A DNA stretch of 64,000 nt from Rhizobium sp. Root482. Lineage in GTDB: Bacteria; Pseudomonadota; Alphaproteobacteria; Rhizobiales; Rhizobiaceae. Both the position numbers and the translations under genes were made by a program. Below, piece after piece: positions 9,326 through 18,014 of this stretch (position 1 is the stretch's first letter; the number at the start of each line of letters is the position of its first letter). Below the pieces are notes generated by a model, which was not told where the DNA came from, searched no databases, and was given only the letters and a program-made list of their open reading frames with translations. Location of the stretch: NCBI RefSeq assembly GCF_001426565.1, contig NZ_LMFA01000020.1, forward strand, positions 256,879-320,878. Reading direction: 5' to 3'.

Positions 9326-10432
9326 TTATTCTACGGCGACGATCTTGCCGTCCTGCCATGTGTAGAGCGAGAAGCTCTGCGAGGTCAGGTCGCCGGTTTC
9401 GCCATAGGTCACGTCGCCGATGGCGGTGGTGATCGGCTCGCCGGTCTTCAGCGCGGCTGCGACGGCTGTTGCGTCCTCGGCGCTCTTGGCCTTCTCGATG
9501 CCGGCCTTGATCACTTCGACAGCCGCATAGGCGTTGAGGGTGAAGGCTTCAGGCGGGATATTGGCGGCCTGAAGGGCGGCCACGGCGGCCTTGGAGCTCT
9601 CGTTCTTCAGGGCGTCGGCCGCATTGGTGAAAATCGTGCCGGCCGCCGCATCGGCGCCGATGCTCCAGTATTCGGTGTTGGAAAGACCATCGCCGCCAAT
9701 GATCTGGATGGGAGCGTCGATATCCTTGAGCTGGCGCACCAGAAGACCGGCTTCGGGATGGTAGCCGCCGAAATAGAGCACATCGACCTTTTCAGCCTTC
9801 AGGCGGGTGGTGAGCGCACTCAAATCCTTGTCGCCGGGGGTCAGGGAATCGTTGAACACTTCGGTAATGCCGCCTGCATTCAGCGTTGCCTTGAACGCAT
9901 CGGCCAGTCCCTTGCCATAGGCACCCTTGTCGTTGAGGATGCCGATGCGCTTGTCCTTGAATTTTTCGAGCACATAGGCTGCGGCCACTTCCGCCTGCTG
10001 GTCGTCGCGACCGCAGGTGCGGAAAATGGTTTCAAGTCCGCGCTTGGTCAGGTCCGGCGTGGTCGCCGTCGGCGTGACCATCAGGATGCCGTTTTCGGCG
10101 AGAACGTCGGAGGCCGGCATGGCAACGCCCGACGTGACCGGGCCGACGACGAAACGGATGCCGTCGCCGACGATCTGGTTTGCGGCCGATACGCCCTGCT
10201 TGGGCTCGCCTGCGTCATCGGCGAGCTTCAGAACCACCTGCTCGCCCAGGATGCCGCCATTCTTGTTGATCTGGTCGACGGCGACCTGTGCACCGTTCTT
10301 GACCTGGTCGCCATAGGCAGCGACCGGACCGGTCAAGGGTGCGATGAGGCCGATCACGATCTCGGCATGCGCCAGCGGCGCGAAAGCCAGCGAGGCAGCG
10401 ATGGTCGCGCCGGTCAATGTCTTGAAATTCAT
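9326..10432 (-). CDS. branched-chain amino acid ABC transporter substrate-binding protein
   Basis: A 368-residue periplasmic-binding protein of the LivJ/LivK type. After a clean signal peptide ([20 protein letters not shown] then AHA) the mature chain opens [21 protein letters not shown], the signature start of leucine/isoleucine/valine-binding proteins. AGGAG lies at the right distance before ATG 10432. No permease or ATPase genes accompany it, so it must feed a transporter encoded elsewhere, which is common for orphan Liv proteins in rhizobia. Ligand could be a branched-chain or other small amino acid. It ends in a strong terminator. Confidence 0.88.
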   Translation of the reverse strand: MNFKTLTGATIAASLAFAPLAHAEIVIGLIAPLTGPVAAYGDQVKNGAQVAVDQINKNGGILGEQVVLKLADDAGEPKQGVSAANQIVGDGIRFVVGPVTSGVAMPASDVLAENGILMVTPTATTPDLTKRGLETIFRTCGRDDQQAEVAAAYVLEKFKDKRIGILNDKGAYGKGLADAFKATLNAGGITEVFNDSLTPGDKDLSALTTRLKAEKVDVLYFGGYHPEAGLLVRQLKDIDAPIQIIGGDGLSNTEYWSIGADAAAGTIFTNAADALKNESSKAAVAALQAANIPPEAFTLNAYAAVEVIKAGIEKAKSAEDATAVAAALKTGEPITTAIGDVTYGETGDLTSQSFSLYTWQDGKIVAVE

Positions 10433-10614
10433 CTTGTTTCTCCTTCGATGGGTTGGTTCCCCGCGTCCCGGCATAATCACCGTTTTCCGACGGAGCGGCC
10501 AAGCCGGTCCGTCATGGAAGTCGAGCCCCTGAGCCTCCGTCTCTTCGGACGAATGGATCCCATATCAATGCTGTAGGAACTGGCGGCGGATTCCGCAAGC
10601 TCGTTTTTCGGGCG

Positions 10615-11943
10615 TCAGATATTGGCGTTCAGCACCTTCCGGATGCCGTCGATCAGTTCGTCGATTTCGGCTTTCGAGATGATCAATGGCGGTGACAGGG
10701 CGATGATATCACCGGTGGTGCGGATCAAATAGCCGCTCTCATAGGCCTTCAGGAAGGCGGAGAAGGCGCGCTTGGTCGGCTCCCCGGCAATCGGGGCAAG
10801 TTCGATCGCGCCGATCAGGCCGATATTGCGGATATCGATGACATGCGGGCAGTCGCGCAGCGAATGGAGCGCCTCGCCCCAATAGGCGGCGAGTTCGGCG
10901 CCACGGGTAAGCAGGCCTTCGTCGCGATAGGTATCGAGGGTGCCAAGCGCCGCGGCGCAGGCGATCGGGTTGCCCGAATAGGTATAACCGTGGAAGAACT
11001 CGATCATATGTTCCGGGCCGTCCATGAAGGCATCGTGGATTTCGGCTGTCACGAAGACCGCGCCCATCGGAACGACGCCATTGGTCAGTCCCTTGGCGGT
11101 GACGATCATGTCGGGCTTCACGTCGAAATACTGCGCCGCGAACGGGGTGCCGAGGCGGCCATAGCCGGTGATAACCTCGTCGAAGATCAGCAGGATGCCG
11201 TGCTTGGTGCAGATGTCGCGCAGCTTCTGCAGATAGCCCTTCGGCGGGATGAGCACGCCGGTGGAGCCGGCGACCGGCTCGACGATGACGGCGGCGATGG
11301 TCGAAGCGTCGTGCAGGGTGACGATGCGTTCCAGCTCGGTCGCCAGATCGGCGCCATGCTCCGGCTCGCCCTTGGTAAAGGCGTTCTTTTCCGGCAGATG
11401 GGTGTGGGGCATATGATCGACGCCCGACAGAAGCGTGCCGAACATCTTGCGGTTGGAGACGATGCCACCGACGGAGATGCCGCCGAAATTGACGCCGTGG
11501 TAGCCGCGCTCGCGGCCGATCAGGCGGGTGCGTGAGCCGTTGCCCTTCGCCCGGTGATAGGCAAGCGCCACTTTCAGCGCCGTCTCGACCGATTCGGAGC
11601 CGGAATTGGTGTAGAGCACATGCTCCATATTGTCGGGCGCGATATCGATCAGGCGGTTGGCCAGTTCGAAGGCCTTGGGATGGCCGAGCTGGAAGGCCGG
11701 CGCATAATCGAGTTCGCCCGCCTGCTCACGGATCGCCTCGGTGATCTGCGGCCGGCAATGGCCGGCATTGACGCACCAGAGGCCTGCCGTGCCGTCGAGA
11801 ACCTGGCGCCCGTCATGAGTGGTATAATGCATGTCCTTCGCCTTGACGAACATGCGCGGCTCTTTCTTGTACTGCCGGTTGGCCGTGAACGGCATCCAGA
11901 AGGCGCTGAGGTCGTTGGGCGTGGCATTGAGGCGGTTCGACAT
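10615..11943 (-). CDS. omega-amino acid--pyruvate aminotransferase (class III, PLP)
   Basis: A 442-residue class III aminotransferase. It carries SAFWMPFTANRQYK at the start (typical for beta-alanine:pyruvate transaminases), the PLP aspartate in LIFDEVITGYGRLG and the Schiff-base lysine in VTAKGLTNG. The reaction moves the amino group of beta-alanine or another omega-amino acid to pyruvate. GGAG precedes ATG 11943. It lies upstream of the branched-chain binding protein on the same strand but 182 bases away, so shared transcription is uncertain. Exact donor specificity cannot be read from sequence. Confidence 0.87.
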   Translation of the reverse strand: MSNRLNATPNDLSAFWMPFTANRQYKKEPRMFVKAKDMHYTTHDGRQVLDGTAGLWCVNAGHCRPQITEAIREQAGELDYAPAFQLGHPKAFELANRLIDIAPDNMEHVLYTNSGSESVETALKVALAYHRAKGNGSRTRLIGRERGYHGVNFGGISVGGIVSNRKMFGTLLSGVDHMPHTHLPEKNAFTKGEPEHGADLATELERIVTLHDASTIAAVIVEPVAGSTGVLIPPKGYLQKLRDICTKHGILLIFDEVITGYGRLGTPFAAQYFDVKPDMIVTAKGLTNGVVPMGAVFVTAEIHDAFMDGPEHMIEFFHGYTYSGNPIACAAALGTLDTYRDEGLLTRGAELAAYWGEALHSLRDCPHVIDIRNIGLIGAIELAPIAGEPTKRAFSAFLKAYESGYLIRTTGDIIALSPPLIISKAEIDELIDGIRKVLNANI

Positions 11944-12273
11944 GATGTTCTCCGTGGCGGTTTGCCCCTGGCGGCCGGACCAGGGTGTGAAGCTGAAATC
12001 TTTACCCGATGGTCAAACTATCAGGGCGCCCCGAAGCGTCAAGTGACGGCCGATTCCGGCCAGGCGCATTTTCGCGCGAACCGGTTGTTCCGGGCGAAAG
12101 GCCTGTTTTGGACATTCAAAGGAGGAGGGAGCCGAGGTTCGGCGCGGGCCGTATGGTCTTTCGACCGTCGCAGCGGGAGGTCACGTTATCTGTGCGGGCG
12201 CTGGGGCAGCAGCCCACGGCCTTCCCGGCAGTGCCGGGACCGGCGGCAGGGGCCGCCATGCGGCCCCGATATG
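11944..12273. other. 330-base intergenic region
   Basis: This gap lies between the divergent-side start of the aminotransferase and the stop of nolR. It should hold the aminotransferase promoter on the reverse strand and the nolR terminator at its right end (12249-12267). Short frames across it have no recognisable protein features, and I see no RNA gene. Confidence 0.5.
12249..12267 (-). terminator. probable terminator of nolR
   Basis: Eight-base GGGGCCGC / GCGGCCCC stem with a three-base loop, directly after the nolR stop on the reverse strand. No T run follows, so it may act mainly to stabilise the 3' end. Confidence 0.45.
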
Positions 12274-12615
12274 TCAGGCGATCCGGCGCTGGGCGACCTT
12301 TTCGCTGGTGTCGACCTCTTCGCCGTAGATTTCCTTCAGTGTCTTCAACACTTTCAGGACGGCAGCGGAAGAGCTGGAATAGTAGATCGTCTGCGCATCC
12401 CGGCGGGTTGTGACGAGGTTCTGGGCGCGCAGTTTGGAAAGATGCTGGGACAGGGCGGACTGGCTGAGTCCGACCTTGCCGGCAAGCGCGCCGACGGCCA
12501 TCTCCTCATTGACGAGCGAACTGAGAATCAACAGGCGCTTGGGGTTGGCCATCGCCGAAAGAAACTCTGCGGCCACTTCCGCCTTGTCGTGTTTTTGAGG
12601 TGAAATCGTTTGCAT
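12274..12615 (-). CDS. nolR: NolR, ArsR-family winged-helix repressor
   Basis: A 113-residue ArsR/SmtB-fold regulator. The central stretch from AEVAAEFLSAMANPKRLLIL through VGLSQSALSQHLSKLR to TTRRDAQTIYYSS is, from memory, nearly the same as rhizobial NolR, the dimeric repressor of nodulation, quorum-sensing and growth genes. The recognition helix is in SQSALSQHLSKL; there is no metal-binding cysteine motif (the ELCVC-type site of metal sensors is absent), as expected for NolR. I prefer ATG 12615, which has GGAG six bases before it, over the upstream ATG 12627. A NolR-type box lies upstream at 12673-12688. NolR also occurs in non-nodulating Rhizobiaceae, so it does not prove symbiosis. Confidence 0.88.
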   Translation of the reverse strand: MQTISPQKHDKAEVAAEFLSAMANPKRLLILSSLVNEEMAVGALAGKVGLSQSALSQHLSKLRAQNLVTTRRDAQTIYYSSSSAAVLKVLKTLKEIYGEEVDTSEKVAQRRIA

Positions 12616-12672
12616 TCGGTACTCCATGCGAAGTTCACATCACGCTTCGTTATGTTTGTGTGTGGGAGGATA

Positions 12673-12688
12673 ATTAGCCGTGATGCAT
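12673..12688. promoter_or_regulatory. NolR-type box upstream of nolR
   Basis: ATTAG-CCGTGATGC-AT fits the published NolR consensus (A/T)TTAG-N9-A(T/A). It lies 57 bases upstream of the nolR start, where it could give autorepression. The motif is short and expected many times by chance in 64 kb, so only the position supports it. Confidence 0.45.
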
Positions 12689-12735
12689 AAAAGGACAACC
12701 ACCCACTACAAGAATTCGGGGTAGGCGGGGGTGCA

Positions 12736-13479
12736 TTAACCGTAAAGTTTGACCAGCAGGGGGCGCAGTTCGCCCTGGGATTGCAGCGGCAGATCATATT
12801 CCAGCCGCTTCGATTGGTCTCCATTCACCAGATCGACGCCAGCCGCATCGAGGCCGCAGATTCGCCAGCCCGTACCCTTCGCCTTGCAATGCACCTGCGC
12901 ATAGCGGTCGGCTGCATCGGCGTGATCGCTGTTCATATGCTCGATTGCGCGGGCTTCCATGGCGGCGAGTTCGTCGATCGCCGGCGAATGGATGATCAGG
13001 TCCGCGCCGTCGATGACATAGGCGCGGCCGAAGCCGCCATTGAGGCTGGCCCTGACGGGCGTGAGCCGGAAAAAGCTGAAATCGGGAAAATCGGCGTAGA
13101 GCTGGGCCTTCGGATGGCGGCGTAGGAAGCGCTCGCGGATGCGCGCATGAAGCGGGGTATCACGTTCCACCTGTTTCGCCTCGCACTGGACGGTCAGCCG
13201 CGCATGGGCAAGCGGATCACCCTTGCCGACATCGCCTGATAGCAGCGAGCAGCGGCCATCGGCGCAAAGCGCCTGCGTATGGGTGGAGAGCGCCGAGACC
13301 AGCACGACCGGCACACCATCGACATCCGTGCCGGTCAACACCCGGCTGACGAAGGGGAAGCCGCTGCCGCCGGGTTCGAGCACCGCGACGGCCGCATGGC
13401 GGGCGGACCGTAGAAGCACGCGGGCGAGCTTGCGTGCCTCGTCATCGGTTTCGCGCAGGACGGAGGGTTTTTCGGCCAT
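12736..13479 (-). CDS. HugZ-like pyridoxamine 5'-phosphate oxidase-fold protein with DUF2470 domain
   Basis: A 247-residue protein with an N-terminal split-barrel flavin-type domain (AVLEPGGSGFPFVSRVLTGTDVDG and the following strands) and a C-terminal DUF2470 domain containing the EHMNSDHADA motif. This two-domain form resembles HugZ, a haem-degrading or haem-utilisation protein, although many members have unproven activity. The haem receptor at 29155 is not adjacent. Start ATG 13479 has a purine-rich GGGAA upstream; the frame continues to 13503 with a weaker start. It lies upstream of nolR on the same strand, about 120 bases away. Confidence 0.78.
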   Translation of the reverse strand: MAEKPSVLRETDDEARKLARVLLRSARHAAVAVLEPGGSGFPFVSRVLTGTDVDGVPVVLVSALSTHTQALCADGRCSLLSGDVGKGDPLAHARLTVQCEAKQVERDTPLHARIRERFLRRHPKAQLYADFPDFSFFRLTPVRASLNGGFGRAYVIDGADLIIHSPAIDELAAMEARAIEHMNSDHADAADRYAQVHCKAKGTGWRICGLDAAGVDLVNGDQSKRLEYDLPLQSQGELRPLLVKLYG

Positions 13480-13508
13480 TGGATATTCCCATCTGGTGAA
13501 CATGAAAC

Positions 13509-13530
13509 GCCCGGAGGCGGTCCTCCGGGC
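13509..13530 (-). terminator. terminator at the end of the cho operon
   Basis: A perfect nine-base-pair stem GCCCGGAGG / CCTCCGGGC with a four-base loop lies 30 bases after the choV stop codon and before the next gene on the same strand. The T run is short (GTTTC). Confidence 0.6.
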
Positions 13531-13560
13531 GGTCTTATAGTGTCAGCGGGATCGGTTTGG

Positions 13561-14610
13561 TCAACTTTTGTTGCGGTGCCGAGTCAGGCCCTCAACGACG
13601 TTCTGTGCATTGATGGTGCCGACGACGGCGCCATTGTCGACGACGCCGATGCTGCCGGGCTGGCGCGCCATGGCATCGAGAATATCGATCAGCGGCGTCG
13701 TCGGCTTGGCGGTTGCGGTCACCCCGGCGGAACCGTCGGCGCGGTTGATCCCCTGCTGCATCACATCCCTGGCCGTCAGCATGGTGATCGGGTTCAAGTG
13801 CTGGACGAAGTCGGCGACATATTGGTTGGCCGGATTGCGGACGATCTCCTGCGGCGTGCCGCACTGGATGATGCGGCCGCCTTCCATGATGGCGATGCGA
13901 TTGCCGATGCGGAAGGCTTCGTCGAGATCATGGCTGACGAACAGGATGGTCTTCTTCAGGCGCCGCTGGAATTCCAGCAATTCGTCCTGCAGCCGCGTGC
14001 GGATCAGCGGGTCGAGCGCGGAGAAGGGCTCGTCCATCAACAGGATCGGTGCGCCGGTGGCAAAGGCGCGGGCAAGGCCGACGCGCTGCTGCATGCCGCC
14101 CGAAAGTTCCTTGACCTGACGCCCCGCCCATTGCGTGAGATTGACCAGTTCCAGCTGTTCGGCGACGCGCGCCTTGCGCTCGGTCTCCGATATGCCGGCC
14201 AGTTCCAGCCCGAAGCCGACATTGTCCTCGACCGTGCGCCAGGGAAGCAGGGCGAATTGCTGGAAGACCATCGAGACGGAATGCATGCGGAAGTCGCGCA
14301 GAGACCTGGCGCTGGATTTGTACGGATTGAGCGGTCCGTTGCCGGTGTTTACCTGGACTTCGCCGCGCACCACCGGCGCCAGCCCGTTGACGGCCCGCAG
14401 CAGCGTCGACTTGCCCGATCCCGACAGCCCCATCAAAACGAGGATCTCGCCCTCCCTAATGGTCAGCGAGGCATCGGCGACGCCGAGCACCAGCCCGGTC
14501 GCGGCGCCGATTTCATCGCGGGTCTTGCCCTGGTCGATCATGGCGATGGCCGTTTCCGGCTTGTTGCCGAAGATGATGTCGACATTCTTGAAAATGACGG
14601 CATCGGTCAT
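13561..14610 (-). CDS. choV: choline ABC transporter ATP-binding subunit ChoV
   Basis: A 349-residue ABC ATPase of the ProV/OpuA type. Walker A is GLSGSGKST, the signature is LSGGMQQRVGLARA and Walker B is ILLMDEPFSALDP. The segment after the ATPase (about residue 275 on) is a CBS-like pair, typical of glycine-betaine/choline importers. The long N-terminus with IFKNVDIIFGNKPETAIAMIDQG matches rhizobial ChoV. It overlaps choW by four bases and energises uptake of choline, which rhizobia use as osmoprotectant precursor and carbon and nitrogen source. Confidence 0.9.
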   Translation of the reverse strand: MTDAVIFKNVDIIFGNKPETAIAMIDQGKTRDEIGAATGLVLGVADASLTIREGEILVLMGLSGSGKSTLLRAVNGLAPVVRGEVQVNTGNGPLNPYKSSARSLRDFRMHSVSMVFQQFALLPWRTVEDNVGFGLELAGISETERKARVAEQLELVNLTQWAGRQVKELSGGMQQRVGLARAFATGAPILLMDEPFSALDPLIRTRLQDELLEFQRRLKKTILFVSHDLDEAFRIGNRIAIMEGGRIIQCGTPQEIVRNPANQYVADFVQHLNPITMLTARDVMQQGINRADGSAGVTATAKPTTPLIDILDAMARQPGSIGVVDNGAVVGTINAQNVVEGLTRHRNKS

Positions 14611-15482
14611 GCGCCTTCTCCTTCATCGGACGAACGGAACAGGCGGTCGAGGATGATCGCGAGAATGACGATGCAGAGCCCGGCTTCGAAGCCCATGGAG
14701 ATATTGACGGTATTGAGGGCGCGCACGACCGGCACGCCCAGCCCCTTGGCGCCGACCAGCGCGGCGATGACCACCATCGACAGCGACAGCATGATCGTCT
14801 GGGTGAGGCCGGCCATGATCTGCGGCATGGCGGAGGGCAGTTCGATCTTGCGCAGCACCTGTGAGGGCGTCGCGCCGAAGGAGACCGCCGCCTCGACGAG
14901 CGAGGGCGGAGTGGAGATGATGCCGAGGCGGGTGAGGCGGATCGGGGCTGGAATGGCGAAGATCACCGTGGCGATCAGGCCGGGCACCATGCCGAGGCCG
15001 AAGAGGATGAGCGCCGGAATGAGATAGACGAAGGTCGGGATCGTCTGCATCAGGTCGAGAATGGGGCGCAGGACGGCATAAAACCACGGTCGCCGCGCCG
15101 CCATGATGCCAAGCGGCACGCCGACCAGCATGCTGACGCCGGTTGCGGCAAGGACGAGGGCCAGCGTTTCGGTCGTTTCCTTCCAGAAGCCCTGGTTGAC
15201 GATCAGGAGCAGCCCGAGGAAGGTGAAGAGCGCGACGCCGATCGAACGGCGGAAGTACCAGGCGAGACCGGTGATGAGGAGGATCATCGCCAGGGCATAG
15301 ATCAGCTTGCCGCTCGGGCTGTCGATGAAGGGGCCTTGCAGCACCATGAGCACTGCGTCGATGCCCGCTTGAAGGACCACCTTGAGGAAGTCGAACACAC
15401 CCTTGCCGTGGGTCGTCAGCCAGTTGACGGCGGCCTTGGCCCAGGGGCCGATCGGAATCTTTGTACTTGTCAGCCAATCCAC
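14607..15482 (-). CDS. choW: choline ABC transporter permease ChoW
   Basis: A 291-residue inner-membrane permease with about six membrane helices and the binding-protein-dependent transport (EAA) loop at EAAVSFGATPSQVLRKIELPSAMPQIMAG, where the ATPase docks. N-terminus and order X-W-V match the S. meliloti choline transporter. It is coupled to choV by an ATGA overlap and separated from choX by 134 bases that hold a strong stem-loop, which should lower its expression relative to the binding protein. Confidence 0.9.
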   Translation of the reverse strand: MDWLTSTKIPIGPWAKAAVNWLTTHGKGVFDFLKVVLQAGIDAVLMVLQGPFIDSPSGKLIYALAMILLITGLAWYFRRSIGVALFTFLGLLLIVNQGFWKETTETLALVLAATGVSMLVGVPLGIMAARRPWFYAVLRPILDLMQTIPTFVYLIPALILFGLGMVPGLIATVIFAIPAPIRLTRLGIISTPPSLVEAAVSFGATPSQVLRKIELPSAMPQIMAGLTQTIMLSLSMVVIAALVGAKGLGVPVVRALNTVNISMGFEAGLCIVILAIILDRLFRSSDEGEGA

Positions 15483-15563
15483 AAGACGAAACCTGATGTC
15501 AGTGTTGATGGAACAGGCGGACGCATGTCCGGCCGCCGCGGATAGGGGATGCGATATGGATCG

Positions 15564-15592
15564 CGATACGGGCGGAGGGTCCGCCCGTATCG
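15564..15592 (-). promoter_or_regulatory. stem-loop between choX and choW
   Basis: CGATACGGGCGGA pairs perfectly with TCCGCCCGTATCG over 13 base pairs with a three-base loop. It lies 25 bases after the choX stop and there is no T run, so it looks like a processing or 3'-protecting stem-loop that favours binding-protein mRNA over permease mRNA. Confidence 0.65.
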
Positions 15593-15616
15593 ACGTCTGC
15601 CATGATCACACGGATC

Positions 15617-16567
15617 CTAGAGGCCAAGGGCCGCCTTGACGGCAGCGACGGCATCGCCGCCATCCTTGGTCGTCACGCCGGCGAGCCACGGTTCGATCGC
15701 CGCCGGATTTGCCTTCAGCCACTCGGTGGCCGAGGTTTCCGGATCCTTGCCGTCATTGATGATCTTGCCCATGATCTCGTTTTCCATTGGAAGCGAGAAT
15801 TTGAGATTGGTCAGCAGCTTGCCGACATTCGGGCATTCGGTGGTGTAGCCGGCGCGCACATTGGTGAAGATCGTCGCGCCGCCGAGGTTGGGGCCGAAGA
15901 TATCGTCGCCGCCCGTCAGATAGGTGAGGCTGAAATTGGCGTTCATCGGATGGGGCTCCCAGCCGAGGAAGACGACCGGCGTCTTGTCCTGCTCGGCGCG
16001 CGCCACTTCGGCAAGCATGCCCTGTTCGGAGGATTCGACCACTTCGAAACCCTTGAGGCCGAACGTGTCCTTGTCGACCATGTCGATAATCAGCCGGTTG
16101 CCGTCATTGCCCGGCTCGATCCCGTAGATCTTGCCGTCGAGATCGTCCTTGTGGGCGGAGATGTCCTTGAAGTCCTTGATGCCGAGTTCGGCACCCTTGG
16201 CATTGGTCGCCAGCGTGTATTTGGCGCCCTCGAGATTCGGCCCGAAGGATTCGACCGACTTGTCATCGAGGAAGGGACGCACGTCGTTTTCCTGCGTCGG
16301 CATCCAGTTGCCGAGGAAAACGTCGATGTCCTTGTTCTTCAGCGACTGGTAGGTGACCGGAACCGAAAGAACGGTGGTCTCCGTCTGGTAGCCGAGGCCC
16401 TTCAGAACCGTGCTGACGGTTGCGGTCGTTGCGGTAATGTCGGTCCAGCCGACGTCGGAGAAGCGGACGGTGCCACAGCTTTCCGGCTCGGCCGCATGGG
16501 CTGTTGCGCTCAGGGCGGCCAGCGATACGGCTGCGCCCAGCATGAATTTCAATGTCGGTCTCATCAT
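15617..16567 (-). CDS. choX: periplasmic choline-binding protein ChoX
   Basis: A 316-residue OpuAC-type binding protein. After a signal peptide ending AHA the mature chain reads EPESCGTVRFSDVGWTDI, then conserved stretches FLGNWMPTQE, GIEPGNDGN and FLGWEPHPMN that supply the aromatic box for a quaternary amine. These fit ChoX, the high-affinity choline (and weakly acetylcholine) receptor of rhizobia. ATG 16567 (followed by a second ATG) has GGGGAA upstream. It is first in the choXWV operon. Inverted CAAATGTC (16605-16612) and GACATTTG (16654-16661) upstream might be a regulator site. Confidence 0.9.
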   Translation of the reverse strand: MMRPTLKFMLGAAVSLAALSATAHAAEPESCGTVRFSDVGWTDITATTATVSTVLKGLGYQTETTVLSVPVTYQSLKNKDIDVFLGNWMPTQENDVRPFLDDKSVESFGPNLEGAKYTLATNAKGAELGIKDFKDISAHKDDLDGKIYGIEPGNDGNRLIIDMVDKDTFGLKGFEVVESSEQGMLAEVARAEQDKTPVVFLGWEPHPMNANFSLTYLTGGDDIFGPNLGGATIFTNVRAGYTTECPNVGKLLTNLKFSLPMENEIMGKIINDGKDPETSATEWLKANPAAIEPWLAGVTTKDGGDAVAAVKAALGL

Positions 16568-16810
16568 CGTGATTATTCCCCTGCCTTTTGATTTAGCCAA
16601 TCACCAAATGTCCGCCAATTCAAGCGCCCTGGTGTTGACCTGAAGTGTATTGAGACATTTGCCGGACACGTCCGCCTAAAACGACGCGAGATGTCGCATT
16701 GCTCATGTTCTGGAGCCTGCCGTCGATTTTCTGTGATTTTCGCGCCCGCGCTCTGGTCTTCCTCGCCCCGTCTGTTCATGAACGAACAACAGCATACAGA
16801 AGAGGACGCC

Positions 16811-17392
16811 ATGGCAAAACTGTATTTCAGCTACGCCACCATGAACGCCGGAAAATCGACCTTGCTCCTGCAGGCGTCCTACAATTATCGCGAGCGCGGC
16901 ATGCGCACGGTCATCCTGATTGCCGCCTTCGATGACCGGGCGGGCAAGGGACGCGTCTCCTCGCGCATCGGCCTCAGCGACGACGGCATCGCCTTTACTC
17001 ATGCCGACGACCTTTATTCATTGATCGAGCGGCTGCACGGCGAAGAGACGATCGCCTGCGTCTTCGTCGACGAGGCGCAGTTTCTCGGCGAGGATCAGGT
17101 CTGGCAGCTTGCCCGCGTCGCCGATCGCATCGGCATTCCGGTCATGGCCTATGGCCTGCGCACCGATTTCCAGGGAAAGCTCTTTCCCGGCTCCATGGCC
17201 CTCCTGGCGATTGCCGACGAGATGCGGGAGGTGCGCACCATCTGCCATTGCGGCCGCAAGGCGACGATGGTGGCGCGCATGGACGCCAGGGGCAATATCG
17301 TCCGCGAGGGCGCGCAGGTCGATGTCGGCGGCAACGAGAAATATGTGGTTTTCTGCCGCCGCCATTGGGAAGACGAGATGAATAACGGCTGA
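16811..17392 (+). CDS. tdk: thymidine kinase
   Basis: A 193-residue type II (TK1-like) thymidine kinase that phosphorylates thymidine with ATP in salvage. It begins AKLYFSYATMNAGKST (P-loop), has the Mg-binding FVDEAQF motif and a zinc-binding lasso with CHCGRKA and, near the end, FCRRHW. Length is normal for the bacterial family. ATG 16811 begins right after GAGGACGCC. It is divergent from the cho operon. Confidence 0.95.
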   Translation: MAKLYFSYATMNAGKSTLLLQASYNYRERGMRTVILIAAFDDRAGKGRVSSRIGLSDDGIAFTHADDLYSLIERLHGEETIACVFVDEAQFLGEDQVWQLARVADRIGIPVMAYGLRTDFQGKLFPGSMALLAIADEMREVRTICHCGRKATMVARMDARGNIVREGAQVDVGGNEKYVVFCRRHWEDEMNNG

Positions 17393-17457
17393 TGCATATC
17401 GCGGCCGGCTTTGCCGTGCCATGATGATGCCTGGTCTTGTGCTGCTGGAGAATTGCA

Positions 17458-17841
17458 ATGCTTGCGCGTCTTTGCCTGACGGGCCTGTGCCTGTTTTTCA
17501 CCGCCACGCTGGCGCAGGCCGGCGGCGATGCACAGGCCGGTGCGCAAGTCTTCAGGAAATGCGGCGCATGCCATACCGCAACCGATGCCGCCAACCGGGT
17601 CGGGCCGAGCCTGATGGGGGTGATCGGTCGTCCCGTTGCCGTTTATGACGGCTATGACTATTCCGCCGCCATGAAAGCCTTCGGCGCCGATGGCAAGACA
17701 TGGGACGAAGCCCGGTTGGCCGAATATCTTCGCGCGCCAAAGGCAATGGTGCCGGGCACGAAAATGTCGTTTGCCGGCCTGAAAAAGGTTTCCGACATCG
17801 AAAATGTCATCGCCTATCTGAAAACGACGACCAAGCCGTAG
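17458..17841 (+). CDS. periplasmic class I cytochrome c
   Basis: A 127-residue small cytochrome. A signal peptide ending AQA is followed by a single haem-attachment motif CGACH and, about 80 residues later, the distal methionine in VPGTKMSFAGLKK, the arrangement of mitochondrial-type cytochrome c (as in c2/c552/CycM soluble domains). It carries electrons in the periplasm; the partner oxidase or dehydrogenase is not in the window. GGAG lies 8 bases before ATG 17458. It follows tdk on the same strand after 65 bases. Confidence 0.9.
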   Translation: MLARLCLTGLCLFFTATLAQAGGDAQAGAQVFRKCGACHTATDAANRVGPSLMGVIGRPVAVYDGYDYSAAMKAFGADGKTWDEARLAEYLRAPKAMVPGTKMSFAGLKKVSDIENVIAYLKTTTKP

Positions 17842-17925
17842 GGCTGGGCAGGCGGAAACGGGCGAAGCACGGCGCCGCCGAGAATCGGTGCAACCGTACT
17901 TGTGCTTCAAAATGCCTGTCCCATT

Positions 17926-17959
17926 ATATAGGTTGAGGCCGGATATAGGTTGAGGCCGG
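17926..17959 (+). repeat. perfect tandem duplication of 17 bases
   Basis: ATATAGGTTGAGGCCGG occurs twice head-to-tail in the leader of the coiled-coil gene that starts at 18015. It overlaps TATATA, a possible -10 element, so the duplication may have doubled part of the promoter or leader. Confidence 0.7.
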
Positions 17960-18014
17960 CCGTGAATAATCAGGCTGCGCGGCGCATTTCGCACCGGAGC
18001 GACAGGGGAAACCG

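Noticed and set aside
10843-11535. Long forward-strand frames antisense to the aminotransferase, and many similar ones elsewhere (for example 15602-16591, 44080-46239, 48976-51003, 59918-62164).
   Set aside because: They are shadows of well-supported genes on the other strand; composition is rich in Arg, Gly, Asp or His runs and no family motif is present.
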